Assembly: GCA_964036665.1 (NCBI GenBank)
Contig: OZ038528.1
Location: 24,105,245-24,169,244 of the forward strand
DNA: 64,000 nucleotides
Direction: 5' to 3'
Source of the DNA: Gordius sp. MW1
Taxonomy: Eukaryota; Nematomorpha; Gordioida; Gordea; Gordiidae
The first letter of the stretch is position 1. Each line of letters opens with the position of its first letter. Of the stretch, positions 11,570-24,835 are shown piece after piece. The translations under genes and the position numbers were made by a program. The notes under the pieces are model-generated. The model made no database searches and had not been told where the DNA came from. It worked only from the letters and a program-made list of their open reading frames with translations.

Positions 11570-14500
11570 ATGATTTTTTATGCCTTACTCTTCATCTTTG
11601 TTACAAGCTGGTCAAAAAAAGATGTTGAACCGTTAAAATATTTTCCGCATCAAATTATTGCCCGTTACGGGGACGTTAATGTGGCTGGATTCTTTGGTTT
11701 ATTCAAGTTGGATGAACGGCAAGAACGGTTCTGCAGTTTGGTTTACGACGGGCCATCCATATTGAAAGCTTATGCTTTGATTTACGTTATCGAAACGTTC
11801 AATAAACGTCTCTTCGAACCGGAATTCAATATTAGCGTAGGTTATGTCATTTACCCTACATGCTACAACATGGCCACGGCACAGGTATTTGTTGCAATCT
11901 TTATTATAAATGCATTAAAGCCTTAAATACAACATAAGATATTCAAAATAAAATTATAAGTCACATGTTTAAATAGAGTGTATGTTAGTTATTCTACCGC
12001 CCTCTTTTAAGTGACTTTTTGTCTTTATAGGGCAGTTGTTATCAATGTAAATTATATTCCGAATTATTAAATTTGCAGCGCAATGAATTATATAAAAAAA
12101 TTAGTTAAAGGGCATAGATATTGTTTACAAAGCTTGTTTTCTAATAAATATACAATTATGTTTCATAAATAGAATTTCATCTTCTAACTGATATTACAAT
12201 AAGCAAAACCAATAATATTAAATTTAAATTCTCAAAGTTATTTATTGAAAAAATAAGATCAATAAAATACTATTAAGTTTTTAGTTTGTACCTAGTATTT
12301 TAGCAATGTGTGACGTTTATTCAATCCAATATTAAACATTAAAATTATTGTACTCTAAACCTAAAATTTTGAAATTACCATGATAAATGAATTGCTTTTA
12401 TTTAGTTGCAAGGAATTATTTTGACTTCGATAGCAAAAAAGTTCAATATTATTGGAGCCATTGGGCCACTGACAGATATGGACGCAGTTTCTTTGACGCC
12501 ACTTTTAAATTATTATCGCATCCCTCACATTAGACGAGAGGCAAATTACGCCAAACTCAAAAACAAGTAATTATATTTAACATGTATATGAGTCTAAAAT
12601 ACAAACAAAGATATGATATGGTTCTCATTGTAACTCAATGTAATATTTAAAGACATATTTAGCAGTTGTCTTATATATAGGTGGTACTTGATTTAGTTGA
12701 TATCAGGGTTTCTTTCAGAAAAAATGCTCCGGGGGTGTATTTTCAATTTCCGGGGGGGGGGGGTAAAATTTTTTTTAATTTCTAAACCATTTTGTATAAT
12801 ATTTACTGATTTTTATTGGTGATATAAGTGATATATAAATAGATACATACACGCATAATCATTAAATATATACATGTTCTACATGTAATATTTTAACGGG
12901 CAAGTGTTCTTTTAAGAAAGTAACCGAATTCTTCTTTGTTTTTTAAAGGCATACTCCTTCATCGCCATATCTAGATATTCTTCAGTAGGAAGGTCAGCCC
13001 CTTCTATAGATATTCTCATACAGTGGTCTAAAGATATCTCCCCTAGCCTGTTTCTTAATGCAACCATAATTCGGTTCATTGCACTAAAGGACCTTTCAAC
13101 AGTCGCCGTTGACAAAGGTATTGTCATTAGTTTGGCACCGAACCGTTTCAACTCTTCATACCCCAAATTGCATTTTTGAATAAATTTTAAAGGTGTTTCT
13201 GATTCTGGTCCATTCAAAGTAGCTGCAAGAAATTTGAATGATTTTATGTCGGCATAAAGATATTCTTCGTCAACGTCGTGAAAATGACGACACATCATTT
13301 TTACGTCAGATTCTCGGGTCTGTTGGAGCCTTTCAAAACTCTGGAAAAATGAGCATCCTGAAATAAGCTCAACTGCAGATTTATTGAACCTATTATTAAT
13401 TTCAGATATAACAGTCTTAGTAAACTTTCCCAGAGATTCTTTGCAGGCTTTATTTTCACTAATGTCACATTTCAGTGATACTTTTGTCATTAAGGCATAA
13501 TAATTTATAAAAAAATCATTATTTTCAAGTCCTACTATATTGTCATAAATGGATTCTAAATGAGACGTTACCGACGTTATTAATGACCTAAGGGATTCCA
13601 CTGGTAGGTCAGCTTTTTGTAGACATTTGCTTAATTGAGATACGGAACCCAATATATCAACTAACAAACACAGTAAGAAGCTGGATTTCCGCATTTCAAG
13701 GAGTATGCCTCCTGCTAAGGAGGCTAAATCTGCCCCATCTTTATGGAGATGTTCACAGGTCATCATTATAGACCCATAAGCTCTTTTAATGGCGTTTAGA
13801 GTATTGTAATGACTGAGCCAACGTATATCGGTAGGCTGGGGAATCTTGAGAATAGGTTCTTCCAAGATCTGTTGGATTTCATGAAAAATATTTTCTCTTT
13901 TAGGTGACTGATGGAAGAGTTTATATATGTCATTCACGATAAAAAAAAATCTTTTGACATAAGGAAATTTATTTTTTGCACTCGTAACTGCAAGAGATAA
14001 GACATGGGCTCTGCAATGAATGTAAAGGACATCTCTCCCAATTTTTTTAGAAATCAGTTTGTGTACTCCAGAAATACAGCCTGAAAAATTTGCGGCCCCA
14101 TCAAATCCACAAGCAACAATGTTATATAGAGAGAGGCCCCTTTTATTAATTTGGTTTTCAATACAATTAAAAATTGTATCCGAACAAGTGTTTAAAAGGG
14201 TGACTATACACAAAAACTTTTCTATAATCGCACCCTCAGAGACATACCTAACACATATCGAAAGTTCGGATTGGTTGATTCATCTGCCATTAAAGAAAAA
14301 TCTTTGCCTTTAAGTTCTGCAATTATTATTTTATCAAGAACCTCGCCCATTGATTGCAATAACTCGTTGGCGGTATCTTTACTACAATATGTAGAACGTT
14401 CACTTCGTTTATTTAACCATTTTGCTAAGTCTGAAATGCAGAGGGCCATCAAATTTTTTATAATGGTTTCATATTTCGTTGTATAGGAAACATCTTCCTT

Positions 14501-17500
14501 GATTAGGAAGTATAGACTTTTCATCAATATTTTGAAAGCTTGCTTATTTTCCGCAATTTCAGCATCAGATTGATGATTAAGGATAGCATGAACCGGCTGG
14601 TGTTTATAGCGCATATTTTCAAAGGCCATTGCCTTTCTATGGTATTCAGATCGTTCATGTTTTAAAAGCTTTCCTCTTTCTCCTGTCGCTTTTCTGTAAT
14701 TTGTAAACGGGACATTAATGAACACACCCTTTGTTTTTTGTTGAATAAATAAATCGTTTTTGTTGTAAATAGAACAGACAGAGCATAAAGCCCCACCTAA
14801 GGCTTCATCAAAAATTAGCCATTTGTATTTAGATGTCCATGAAATCATAAATTTATATGATGGATTAAGTTTTAAATTTTTCCCATGCTTTTCACTTTCA
14901 GAGACTGAGCAATTAGTAGAGCTGCCAATACATTCATCTTTATCAATATAAATTAATAAAATAAAAACAACTTGCATAATTTTAATTACCAGCATTTTTA
15001 TCATAAGAAAAAGAAGAGACAGTTTTCCCCACTCCAGCAGAATTACAATTTTCATCTTGACCTAAAACATGAAAATATATATAATACTTAAAATCTAATC
15101 TTTCTTGCCTCTTTCAGAGTTCATGTTATTGTTAATTTCATTGCTGGAAGCTATTATCATTAGTTATAAACATTATTTTGTGTGTATAAATGTAAATACC
15201 ATCTTTTTCATTTTGACAATCTATGGAATAAACCAGTTTCTCCACAGAATTATCCTCACCTTTTCATAATACATAAATTTATTAAGCAAAAAAGATCTTT
15301 TTTATATGCTTGCAACTTGCAAGCAAATTATCTTTAGTTAATATTAATATACATTTAAAATGACCAATATAAATATAAATACCATCCTTTTCATTTTAAC
15401 ATTGAATGGAACAAACCAGAGTTTTTTCTACAGAACAATTATTCACATCTTCACCTGTTGCATAATTAAAATTATTCCAAATTAAATCATATTTACCATC
15501 TTTTTTATTAGGCTTTTCCTTTTTACTAAAGTAGTGTAAAAGAGTTCTTTTATGATTTCCAAACATGCAATTCAAAATTTATTTATGTTTATGAATGATT
15601 ACCACCTGATTTGTAAAAAAAATTTAATTTCGCCAATTTTATATTTTTTTTATTGACAAATTAAAATAATTTATTGAATTTCAATTTTAGCTTATTAATA
15701 TAATTTATTACTTCATGATGGAACTTGAGTTCTTGAATCATGCTTTCTTCAATCAAAACTCCCCGGGGGGGCATTTGAAATTGCCCGGGGGGGGGGTAAT
15801 ACCCCCCCGGGCTCCCCCCTGAAAGAAACCCTGGTTGATATAATACATTCTAATGTTATCAAAAGTGTTAATGCCGGATTTTAATCAGCTGAATTGCCCT
15901 AAAAACAAATATATTTTCAATTAGATTTTAAAATAATTCTAAAAAGCCAATTACATGCTTACTCAGTACTCATATTCAGAATTTAAGATTGAAGGAAAAA
16001 TTGGTGTAGCATTATTATGTCAACTTATCACAACTTATGTTCACAAAGAATGCTTTTTTAAATTAATAAATTAAAACACTTCATTTGCTTGCTTAGATTT
16101 CTCTATAGTTTCAAGATACCAAGTGGCCAAATCAACTATTTAAGTGCCTTATTAACACTTTTGAAACATTTCGAATGGAATACTCTCTCGATCATATATA
16201 CCCTAGATCCGTATTACATGTGGTATTTGCAGCATATCGATAAAATACTAGTTCTTTACAAAATTTGCATATGTCATCGCATAGCTCTCCCCGTTATATA
16301 TTCGAAACGAGAGAAACCTTTATTAAATTACACAACTATTTATTCTGAATTGGATACAAAGATTGCTTGTCGCGTAGTGCTTTTGCTAGCAGATAGTCAA
16401 TCGATTATTAAAGTCCTCCACAAGTTGCATAAAATAAATCCCCAATCTAAGTTTATATTCATAGCTATCGACGATTGGCCAGCTACTTACAAATTGTACA
16501 AAGAAGGTTTAATACAGTACGTTGACGGTGCCATAACTATTAGTGAATTTGCCAGCGATGACAAAGTTTTCGAATCATGGATCCTCACACAATCGACTGT
16601 GAATAAATATAAGCACAATCATTTCTTTAATTACTTGCATGAATCATACTTAAATTTTAGTCAAATCATAGCAAATCATTTATCCGGTAAAACTGCTATG
16701 GAATTCAGTGACTCTCATAATAACAATAGTTTGCAAGTATCCCCTATAACAAATATAGACGTTTCTCTAAGCATCGACGCAACAACCGCCATCATGTTAG
16801 CTTTGTATGCGACCATAGAAAAAACATGTTATTCTAGTGCCCAAAGCTCCGAAAGGCTTATTAACTGCTTAACGTTTAACTCCTTACTTCCACATTTAAG
16901 TAATTTATCTTTCAACGGAAGGACTGGATCTGCCAATCATTTCGCAAATGCACCCGCGAGGATCAAATATTACGACCAAATGCTTAAGGTGAGTAATCTC
17001 AAAGATGACGGAACCTATAAACTTCGTGCTGTAGCTTCATATATGCCAAAACCAGATGAGAGTGGTATGCCCTCAATCGGTAGATTAAATGTCTTTCATG
17101 ATTTTCATTGGCACGATCATCAATATGATAGTTTCAAAAACGCTCCAAAATCGTCTTGTGCTTTACCTTGTAAGCCCTACGAAATAAAATTAAGTACGAA
17201 CCAAACTTGTTGCTGGAAATGTCAATCGTGTGGTTATGGCTCGATTCGTTCATCTTTTTACGTTCCATCTTGTCAAAAATGTAAACAATATGAATGGCCT
17301 GACGTGTCATTTCGAAAATGTCTGCCAATAGAACAAACAACCCTAGCAGCGACTTTGAAGTTGATATATATTTTGATTTTGTCAACAAGCAGCCTAGGGA
17401 TTATTCTAACATTGATGGCCCTTTATTTCTACTCATCTCATCACACATCTCTTGTCTACCAATTCGACATAAAATCCTTAATGCACCTAAACTTTATTGG

Positions 17501-18268
17501 CTTATTATGCGGTTTTGTTTCAATATTTTTCTTATCATCTCCAACACCGTCAACCTTAACATGCTCGAGTGGAATGGTTTTCTATACCTTTTCTTTTATC
17601 ACAATTTTTGCTTCTCAAGCCTGTAAACTTCAGATTATGAGGATCCGCATCAAATCCATTGTAATGGGACTCGGTTACAAAGAACTCAATGTGGAACGGA
17701 ACTCAAAAGTTTTTGTTATTGTCTTTATTGTTTTTCAAGTAAAAATTCTTTACTTATTGAAAAGTATGATACACTTTCTATAATAACGACGCTTGTATTA
17801 GAATTAATTATAAATGTTTCATTTTAGGTTCTCCTGGATATTATATACATCGTGCTACGTGAAACTAGACCAAGATTTACAGAAATCCACAGCTATGTTG
17901 AAAATATGGAGACTATGGATCCTACTTCATTAACACCGCCTAAATTTTACGTCAACTGCTCGCCTTACCCTCATTTGTCTCTTTTAATTGGAATTGAAGT
18001 TTTACTTCAGATTGTTGTTCTAGCTTACATTTTTTACTTGGCGGTCAAAATTGGAAACAATAGAACCTTTAAAGATATTCATAGGACGCAATATAATATA
18101 TACATTGTTGCTGTTTTGTATGCTCTTTCCCTTTACTTATATATATACTATAACCCATTCAAACAGCTATTCACGTTTTTAATCCTCTACCTTTTAATAA
18201 TGCTCTTCACCCTTTTCTTTAATAACTTTGCTAAAATTAATAAATATTATATTGTAGTTAATAATTAA
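11570..18268 (+). CDS. Class C (mGluR-type) G-protein-coupled receptor A
   Basis: Predicted exons: 11570-11884, 12406-12566, 16097-17738 and 17828-18268. All junctions are GT/AG and phases fit, giving 852 residues. Order: hydrophobic signal peptide (about 1-16); bilobed ligand-binding domain, with the IIGAIGPLTD segment in exon 2 and a DDWPATYKLY stretch corresponding to the SDGWAD region of glutamate receptors; nine-cysteine domain (about 510-565, including CCWKCQSCGYG); then seven hydrophobic segments from about 573. It is predicted to be a plasma-membrane receptor; the ligand is unknown. It is close in layout to gene C (minus strand) and pseudogene B. Intron 2 (3530 bp) contains a complete hAT transposon and would otherwise be about 400 bp. 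The assignment to class C is secure; a glutamate ligand is not, because the family contains many sensory branches. Confidence 0.85.
12704..15833 (-). mobile_element. hAT transposon, nearly complete (3130 bp)
   Basis: The terminal inverted repeat CAGGGTTTCTTTCAG (12704) pairs with CTGAAAGAAACCCTG ending at 15833. Exact eight-base duplications GTTGATAT lie at 12696-12703 and 15834-15841. Both ends contain long G or C runs just inside the terminal repeat. A transposase on the minus strand fills most of the interior, with one frameshift. It lies in intron 2 of receptor gene A, antisense to it. A shortened sister copy is at 59178-60528. Confidence 0.95.
12912..15055 (-). pseudogene. hAT transposase, TTF/DUF4371/dimerisation type, one frameshift
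   Basis: Two minus-strand frames, 14222-15055 and 12912-14213, form one protein of about 710 residues. In order: a TTF-type zinc finger region (SWTSKYKWLIFDEALGGALC with CSVC), a DUF4371-type core with ADESTN and later GFDGAANFSG, a conserved DIRWLSHY segment, and a C-terminal dimerisation region with IPLSTATVERSFSAMNRI. This is the architecture of ZMYM1-like hAT transposases. The frame changes at about 14265, just after the ADESTN motif: the expected LSICVRYV continuation is in the neighbouring frame. Otherwise it is open throughout, so inactivation looks recent. Confidence 0.9.
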
Positions 18269-20580
18269 GAAATTTGTGAGTTGAGTGATGGTGGGATACT
18301 ACTTTTTATGTAGTAGCTCTATTTATAAACTATTTGAAGTTATATAATACGTGCACCGTCTATCTATTTTAATATAAATATAAACTCGTTATTGATATTT
18401 AGTCATAATGTGCTTTATTTATATGCATATATTTAATCTAGGATATAAATAAAATTTATCAAAGAACAAATTAAATGGATTTTACATATGGTGAGCAAAT
18501 TAAATATAATGAAGCAAGAGAAATGTCACATTAGCAATATATTATCTTGTAGGTAAATATCATTAAATAAAATGATTAACTATTGGCATATCAAGGTGGG
18601 GGCCAAGGCTACCCCAACAGCAAACTCCTGGCCCCTTCAGCCCCCCCCCCCCCACCAAGGGAAAAATTCTGGCTCCCTTGACCCCCCAAGCACTTATCTA
18701 ATATATCTTAACTTAATAAATAATAAGCTAATCAGTCGGGCACAACAACAGATTGGGCTCGGGCAAGGTCAAAAAAATTAAAGCCAACCAGCGGTTATAA
18801 GCGAGTCTATTTACAAAAGCTAATTTAAAGTCTTTTACAGAAGCATAAGTCCACAGCCATTAAAAATCTCCACGGCAATTATTCAAAAATTACAAGTTGA
18901 ACAACGGACGGACAGACAACGAAAAGCGAGCTCATAAATTGCATAGCAATTAATAATTATACTTATTAAATAAATATTTGAATTGAGCTAAGCAACTTAT
19001 TTATATCAAATTTTCGCTTTGTTATTTATTAAGGCGCAAAGAAAAAAGTTAGCGTATTTTAAAATCTTTAGCTCCAAACAACCGTTATTATGAGGCGATA
19101 CCATTCATCATATTGCGAAGATTCAAATTTTTTTTGTCAATATATCGATTTCATTTTGGATTTTAATTTTTTTGTACAAATTCATTCTACTCCATATTAT
19201 AATATGTTGCCTTATTATAATAGTTTATAAAATTTTATTTAATTGCGTGTAATTTCGCTTAGAAACGGGCACGGCCTGGCCCTGCTGGGGTTTTTGCTTT
19301 ATATATACAATTTACCGGGGACGAGCCCTTATATTACATAGGCAGCTCGGGCCGGACTTAGATATAAGTACGGCCGCTGAAAGCCCGTTTAAAGTCATTT
19401 AGTGTATTATATAGTATATGGAAAGGTGTGTTTTTTAAATGTTTTATATTAATTTATACTTATCTAATGTTTATTAAATTAACAATGAAATATAAAATTA
19501 AATTTTTCTCGTTATCTTTTGAAAATAAGCATTTCAAAAAGATTAATGTTAATCAAAAACTATATAGTATCTACGACAGAAGAAGGTAATAATAACCCCT
19601 TTCAGGAGTACAGCAATTCTGATTATTATCAAAACCCGCAATTTATTATTGAATATTTTGATAAATCTAATTTTTTCCATGATTATAAATATCATATATA
19701 AAGTTTGTGGAATTGCTTCAAAAAAACTACAATCGATATGAAAAGAAGCAAAATATAACTTAAATTTAGGGAATCTAGGGCTCAGGTTTTTAAAAAATTA
19801 GCTGACCTGGTCTATCATTTATTATTATGTATATATTTGTAACGGGGTGGCTGATAAATTATAGGAAACCCATTGCTTATCTCTAAATTCGTATGATCAT
19901 GTGTAAGTCGAAGGTACGAGGGAAGATATAAGATTTGAGAACATATTATTGATTTGGACTTTAAAAAAAGATGAAATAAAGCACAAAGGATTAGCTGATT
20001 ATGAAGTTTGACAAATAGTTATGGAATTTTTTTTCTTAATCAAAGTTGACCCCTCCCCATTCTTATAAATTTTCAGTTTGGCCCCCTGCCAAGGATAAAA
20101 TGTAAGCTAAGCCACTGTAGTTAAAAACTTTTACTAATATTAAAAAAAAATCTAAATTAAAATTTATATTACTAATTAATAAAAATTTTAATGCGTGACT
20201 CTAAATATTATATTAGTATCATACCAAACATTTGTTATAATGAAATGTTGTTTTAAATACCCAAGTCAAATTTATTACCATATTTTATTATTTATACCAT
20301 AAGTTTAAAAAGTCTCAATTATGTAGATAAATGAATTTTATATAAGTTTTATTTATAATTTATAACGGGCCACATAATAATAAAAGTTTCTTGAAAGTAA
20401 TAAAGACAGTGTACAGAACATTTAACACCACAATTATTTCAATTTGCCGCTAAAGATGTTATTAAAATTATGCAAAAGTTTGAATATAGGCCAATGATAT
20501 AAGCACACCATGTATCAGGAGAAATACGTATACAGACAATGGATTATTCATGGCTAATACGACTAATTGTAGAATTATTA
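18269..20580. other. Intergenic DNA with repeat scraps
   Basis: The end motif of the tRNA-like composite repeat occurs inverted at 18921-18955 (GCATAGCAATTAAT with CGGACGGACAGACAACG). A C-rich segment at 18640-18690 and CCCCTCCC/GGCCCCCTGCC motifs at 20050-20090 look like MITE fragments. G/C-rich blocks at 19265-19395 resemble the ends of the 41.7 kb element. The 60-codon frame at 19519-19701 has no recognisable feature. Confidence 0.4.
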
Positions 20581-20599
20581 TAAGTGTTTCTAAGTATGT

Positions 20600-22150
20600 T
20601 GCTTATTTTCGGTTTGCTGTTGCAATACAATGTAGTAATTTGGATACACATTTAGACGATTGCCCATATAAATCTGATATAAGAAGCATAGGTAAAAGTA
20701 AGCGGTGCAGTGCATGTAACCAATAGACAAGCAAATGTTACATATGTATTTTGTTGAACTTTATAAATTTTCTTAAATGGATGGTTTCTACCAATCTGAA
20801 TAGCCTTTGCCAATAAGCATGAAACCAATATGAAATGGAAAAACATTTGAAATATCATGTAAACCAACTTCTTCGGGTAAGGTGTGCAATAATTAATTAT
20901 GACAGGGCTTGTAGATGATAAAGCTTTACTGTCACAGTTTTTTCTTATATGATTTGTTGGTATCATTTCCCTAATCTTAGGATTTGTTTTACCGAATCCC
21001 ATACATATGAATACAAAAATTCCCTACGAATCATTGTAGAAAGTAACGTTATTAATACCTGTATAATGCACAAAGAATAGACGATGTAACCGACGCTGTT
21101 TTGGACCCGGTTTATTTTATATTTTGACATGTTTGGTTGTAAGCGACATTTAATTAATGCCAATTTTTTTAACTTAGTCTATTAAACCAACCATGGATTC
21201 TAAAAATAGAAACATACCGATGCTACATACGACCACGGTCGGTTTGTAGCTAAAAACAAAGAAAATTGATATAAAGACAGTCTTTATAGCTAGGTAATGT
21301 GCAATGATCAACAAACGAATTTCGGTTTTGAATGCAGGGAAGTTATAATGACTCAAGTAAAAATATATGACAGCAATTGATAAAAATAATCCTAGAATGG
21401 TTTAATTACTGTAGACCAATAAACACCATCCTTTGGCGCTCAATATAATTGATAGGAATTTCTAGACATGCAGTTTTATTCTTGTTTGGCCAGGTGTATT
21501 TTGGACATGTACGACATCAATATGATGGAAATTTTGCCAGCCTGATTTGCATAGGGCGGTGTTTGTCTCTAGCGGGACAGCAATAACATGCCCAACAACA
21601 TAACTCCAAGCTACTTACTTTGAATTCGCCTTGAACGCAAGGTTCAGAGCAACGGGATGGAGGGACTGTGGCTGATATTCGATAAGAATAATTTTTATAC
21701 CGAAAATTATCGAATATCCTTAAACCTCCTTTATTTGAAGAGTTTATGGGGACAGGATTTGGATTGCAAACACCAACCGTCAACATCTCAAACTTTTCAT
21801 TAGCTAATTTTTGGAAATTAGCTACTCGCAAGTTGTGATTGACAGCCCTATGTTTATTGAAAGATATGATTCCCGCTCTTTCCCCTATGAATATTTTGTT
21901 GATATATGGTCTTAAGTCGTGATTTAACATGCATCTTAAAAACTTCTTTTTTACCTTTTCATTTTCAAAATGATTATAAACTGATTGGATCAAAATATCT
22001 GACCAACCTGTTTTTTAGCAGATATAACCACGAGATTATCCACTGAATATAGCAATGTTGTAACGGCATCCATAGGGGGCGTTGGTGATGATGCGCGAAG
22101 CGAAGTTAATTTTTGGGCTAATTTATCAAACTCTTCATTTTTTTTATTAA
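20600..22150 (-). pseudogene. Class C receptor pseudogene B (5' truncated)
   Basis: The minus strand carries the 3' two-thirds of a receptor of the same family as gene C: a ligand-domain piece (PPMDAVTTLLYSVDNL near 22080), a nine-cysteine domain (21517-21700, with CCWACYCC), and transmembrane segments in several frames (21174-21356, 21060-21163, 20652-21002). A 35 bp intron (21024-21058) with GT/AG ends sits exactly where genes A and C have their last intron. There are at least three frameshifts (about 21170, 21360-21510 and after 21990), and a stop (20652-20654) where gene C continues into its last membrane segment. The 5' exons are missing: similarity stops at about 22150, where a Helitron-like sequence begins. 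Confidence 0.85.
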
Positions 22151-22446
22151 TCTAATATCAAATTCTCGTGTGACGGTGTTTATAATTAAACTTCTCCGAA
22201 ACGACTTGACCGATTTTTATGAGAATTTCTGCGAATATTTTGTAGGTCTGAGAATAGGTTTTAAATTTAATTTAAATCTTTAAGTGATAAGACGGTCCAG
22301 TTTTTTTGTTTTATACGTTTTGACACTTAATATAATGTCAAACACAACCTCATGACGTCATACAGGGATACTGTAAAATGCAACAATGTAAATAATCTTT
22401 CATATATAAAAAGGGCTGAAGTATTCTATTAAAAGTATTCTATTTA
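22150..22446 (-). mobile_element. Helitron-like fragment
   Basis: The minus strand contains ATCGGTCAAGTCGTTTCGGA followed by CACACGAGAATTTGATATTA, a combination I associate with non-autonomous Helitron-type elements of invertebrates (recalled, not searched). It abuts the truncated 5' side of pseudogene B and ends just before the TTAA of the piggyBac element. The ends were not defined. Confidence 0.4.
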
Positions 22447-22656
22447 TTAACCCGACAGGGACCACTAATTTTGCACGGTTAAATTTTATAAAAAAATAAG
22501 TTTCTAGGGTCACTAGGGTATAGTAACAAGAAATCAACTGAAATTTTTTGAAAAATAATGACCCCGGGTAGATAGAGGGGTGTCACCTAAAAGTGACATT
22601 GGGAAGGCCAAAAATGCAACATTAAATTTTTTTATTAAAATCTACAATATAATTAA

Positions 22657-23572
22657 TTATAATTCATGATAGGTCGCCCAACATTTTAAATGCAATCCGG
22701 CGTTACAATATGAACATTTTAGGCGAGTGGCCTTCTTACAAACTTTACAACGCCTCTGAGAACAGGGTTCCTTTTGATGCTTTGTTATGTTAGATTTATA
22801 TTTCGTTAAACTTGAATACACATTTCTTTTGGGTTGAATACCATATTTCCTGAAATATGACATCACAATCGATCTTCGGAAGTTGCATAATGACTGATAA
22901 TCATTGTTTGAGTTGTAAATTTGCCATGCATTTTGGCAGGCCGCATCTATTCCAAATGCTAACAAAGGAAAATACCATTTTTTACCTCTGTAAGAAATTC
23001 TTGTAGATTGTACGTTCTGATCAAATCGATCAACCCCATCCATATATTTATTGTACATTTGTACCATAAATGGGCAATCGACTTGAATTTTCGATTTTAC
23101 CTTATTTATTGCACCTATTCTGGATACTTTACTTATTGGATTGCTACCATGACAATTTGATAGCATGTTGACAATGCAATTGTCATTCCATTAAATCGCA
23201 ACTATATTTGAAGTTACTTTTTTAACGAAATAGCCTCGGCCTATTTTTAAGCACTTTCGGATCTGCCAGAGGACATTTAATTCGCTTGACCCTGACGGTT
23301 CCCGTAGCGCCGATGTTTTTTTTGAAAGAGCATTTAATTTTGTGCTTGTGAGGTAATTATCGAAATAAATATTTTAAGGAGAATATTCATTTGGTAATTT
23401 ATCCAGAAGATTCATTATGACAGCTCACCCTAAACCGAAAGTTTTTTGCTGTGGTAAAATACATGATGAACCCTGATAAAGGTCAAAATAATAAGGTATC
23501 CTGACCTTGTTGCGGCCGTCCAGAATTTATACCCAAAGCGCATTGGCTTTCTTTTTATAAATTGTTTCGTAC
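22657..23572 (-). pseudogene. piggyBac transposase, C-terminal half
   Basis: The open frame 22657-23166 contains KYMDGVDRFDQ and KKWYFPLLAF, diagnostic of the DDE_Tnp_1_7 (piggyBac) core, and a terminal cysteine cluster (CKVCKKATRLKCSYCNAGLH) like the piggyBac C-terminal zinc-binding domain. The sequence upstream to 23572 continues with YFDNYLTSTKL and RGYFVKKVTSN in other frames, so several frameshifts and a stop separate the pieces. The catalytic aspartate of IYFDNYLTS is still visible. Confidence 0.9.
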
Positions 23573-24039
23573 TAGTGTTGTAAAAAACCAAGGGTTTCTA
23601 TTGGTTGCCTGCAAGCGTTGGCGTTTTTTTTCACCCAACCTTTTCAGTGTTAGGTGAATTTTCTTGGGAGGGCTTTGGCGTTTGGCGTTTTCGTAAAAAA
23701 CACCCAAAGCGTTTTGGGTGTTTTTTTGGGGGCACCTTTGGCGTTTAGGTTTGGGTGTATTAAAGAGCTAAAGGGTTTGGGTGGATAATATTATTAACCT
23801 TTTGGTTTGGTTTTGGTCGTTTTGGGTTGGGCATGCAAATATATCAATTTGTTTATATTGTTCATCATATTTGTGTATTTAGATTTAGGTAATGAACTTT
23901 TAATTTAAGAAAATAAAAATAAATGTATCATGACGTCACAATCTAGTAAATTCAGTAAATTATAATTAATTATTATGCATTATAGAAGTAGGTAGTGAAT
24001 TAATATGTTTTATTTATGAAAAAAAAATTGTGAAGATTT

Positions 24040-24835
24040 GCCCCCCCCCCCCTTATTTTTTACACTCTTTCTCACCTGGGGAGAAACGGCGGGCAGGTGG
24101 GTGTTTGCCCCCCCCCCCCTATTTTTTTACCCTCTTTCTGATGCGGGGGAGAGGGGGGTGTTTTGCCCCCCCCCTAATTTTTTACCCTCTTTCTGATGTG
24201 GGGGAGAGGGGGGGGGGCATGGGGGGTGTTTTGCCCCCCCCCCTAATTTTTTCTCTTTCTGATGTGGGGGAGAGGGGGGGGCATGGGGGGTGTTTTGCCC
24301 CCCCCCCTAATTTTTTACCCTCTTTCTGATGTAGGGGAGAGGGGGGCATAGGGGGTGTTTTGCCCCCCCCCCTAATTTTTTACCCTCTTTCTGGTCCGGG
24401 AAAGAGGGGGGGCATGGGGGGTGTTTTGCCCCCCCCCCCCATTTTTTTACCCTCTTTCTGATGCGAGGGAGAGAGGGGCAGGGGGTGTTTTGCCCCCCCC
24501 CCCCCCTAGTTTTTTACCCTCTTTTTAATGCGGGGGAGAGGGGGGCATGGGGGGTGTTTTGCCCCCCCCCCCTTTTACCCTCTTTCTAATGCGGGGGAGA
24601 GGGGGGGGGCATGGGGGGTGCTTTGCCCCCCCCCCCCCCAATTTTTTACCCTCTTTCTGATGCGAGGGAGAAGGGGGGCAGGGGTTGTTTTGTTCCCCCC
24701 CCCCCCTAATTTTTTACACTCTTTCTAATGCGGGGGAGGGGGGGGCATGGGGGTAGTTTTGCCCCCCCCCTAATTTTTTACCCTCTTTCTGATGCGGGGG
24801 AGAGGGGTGCTGGTGGGGTGTTTTCAAAAAATAGA
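24040..24835. repeat. Minisatellite, left arm of foldback (about 12 units)
   Basis: Units of about 55-70 bases: a C run, TAATTTTTTACCCTCTTTCT, GATGCGGGGGAGAGG, a G run with CAT, and TGTTTTG. Length variation is concentrated in the C and G homopolymers. Open frames rich in Pro/Gly/Phe here are by-products of the repeat. Confidence 0.9.

Noticed and set aside
24030-24728. Open frames rich in Pro, Gly and Phe
   Set aside because: They are translations of the C/G-rich minisatellite; the frame changes with homopolymer length and there is no start context.
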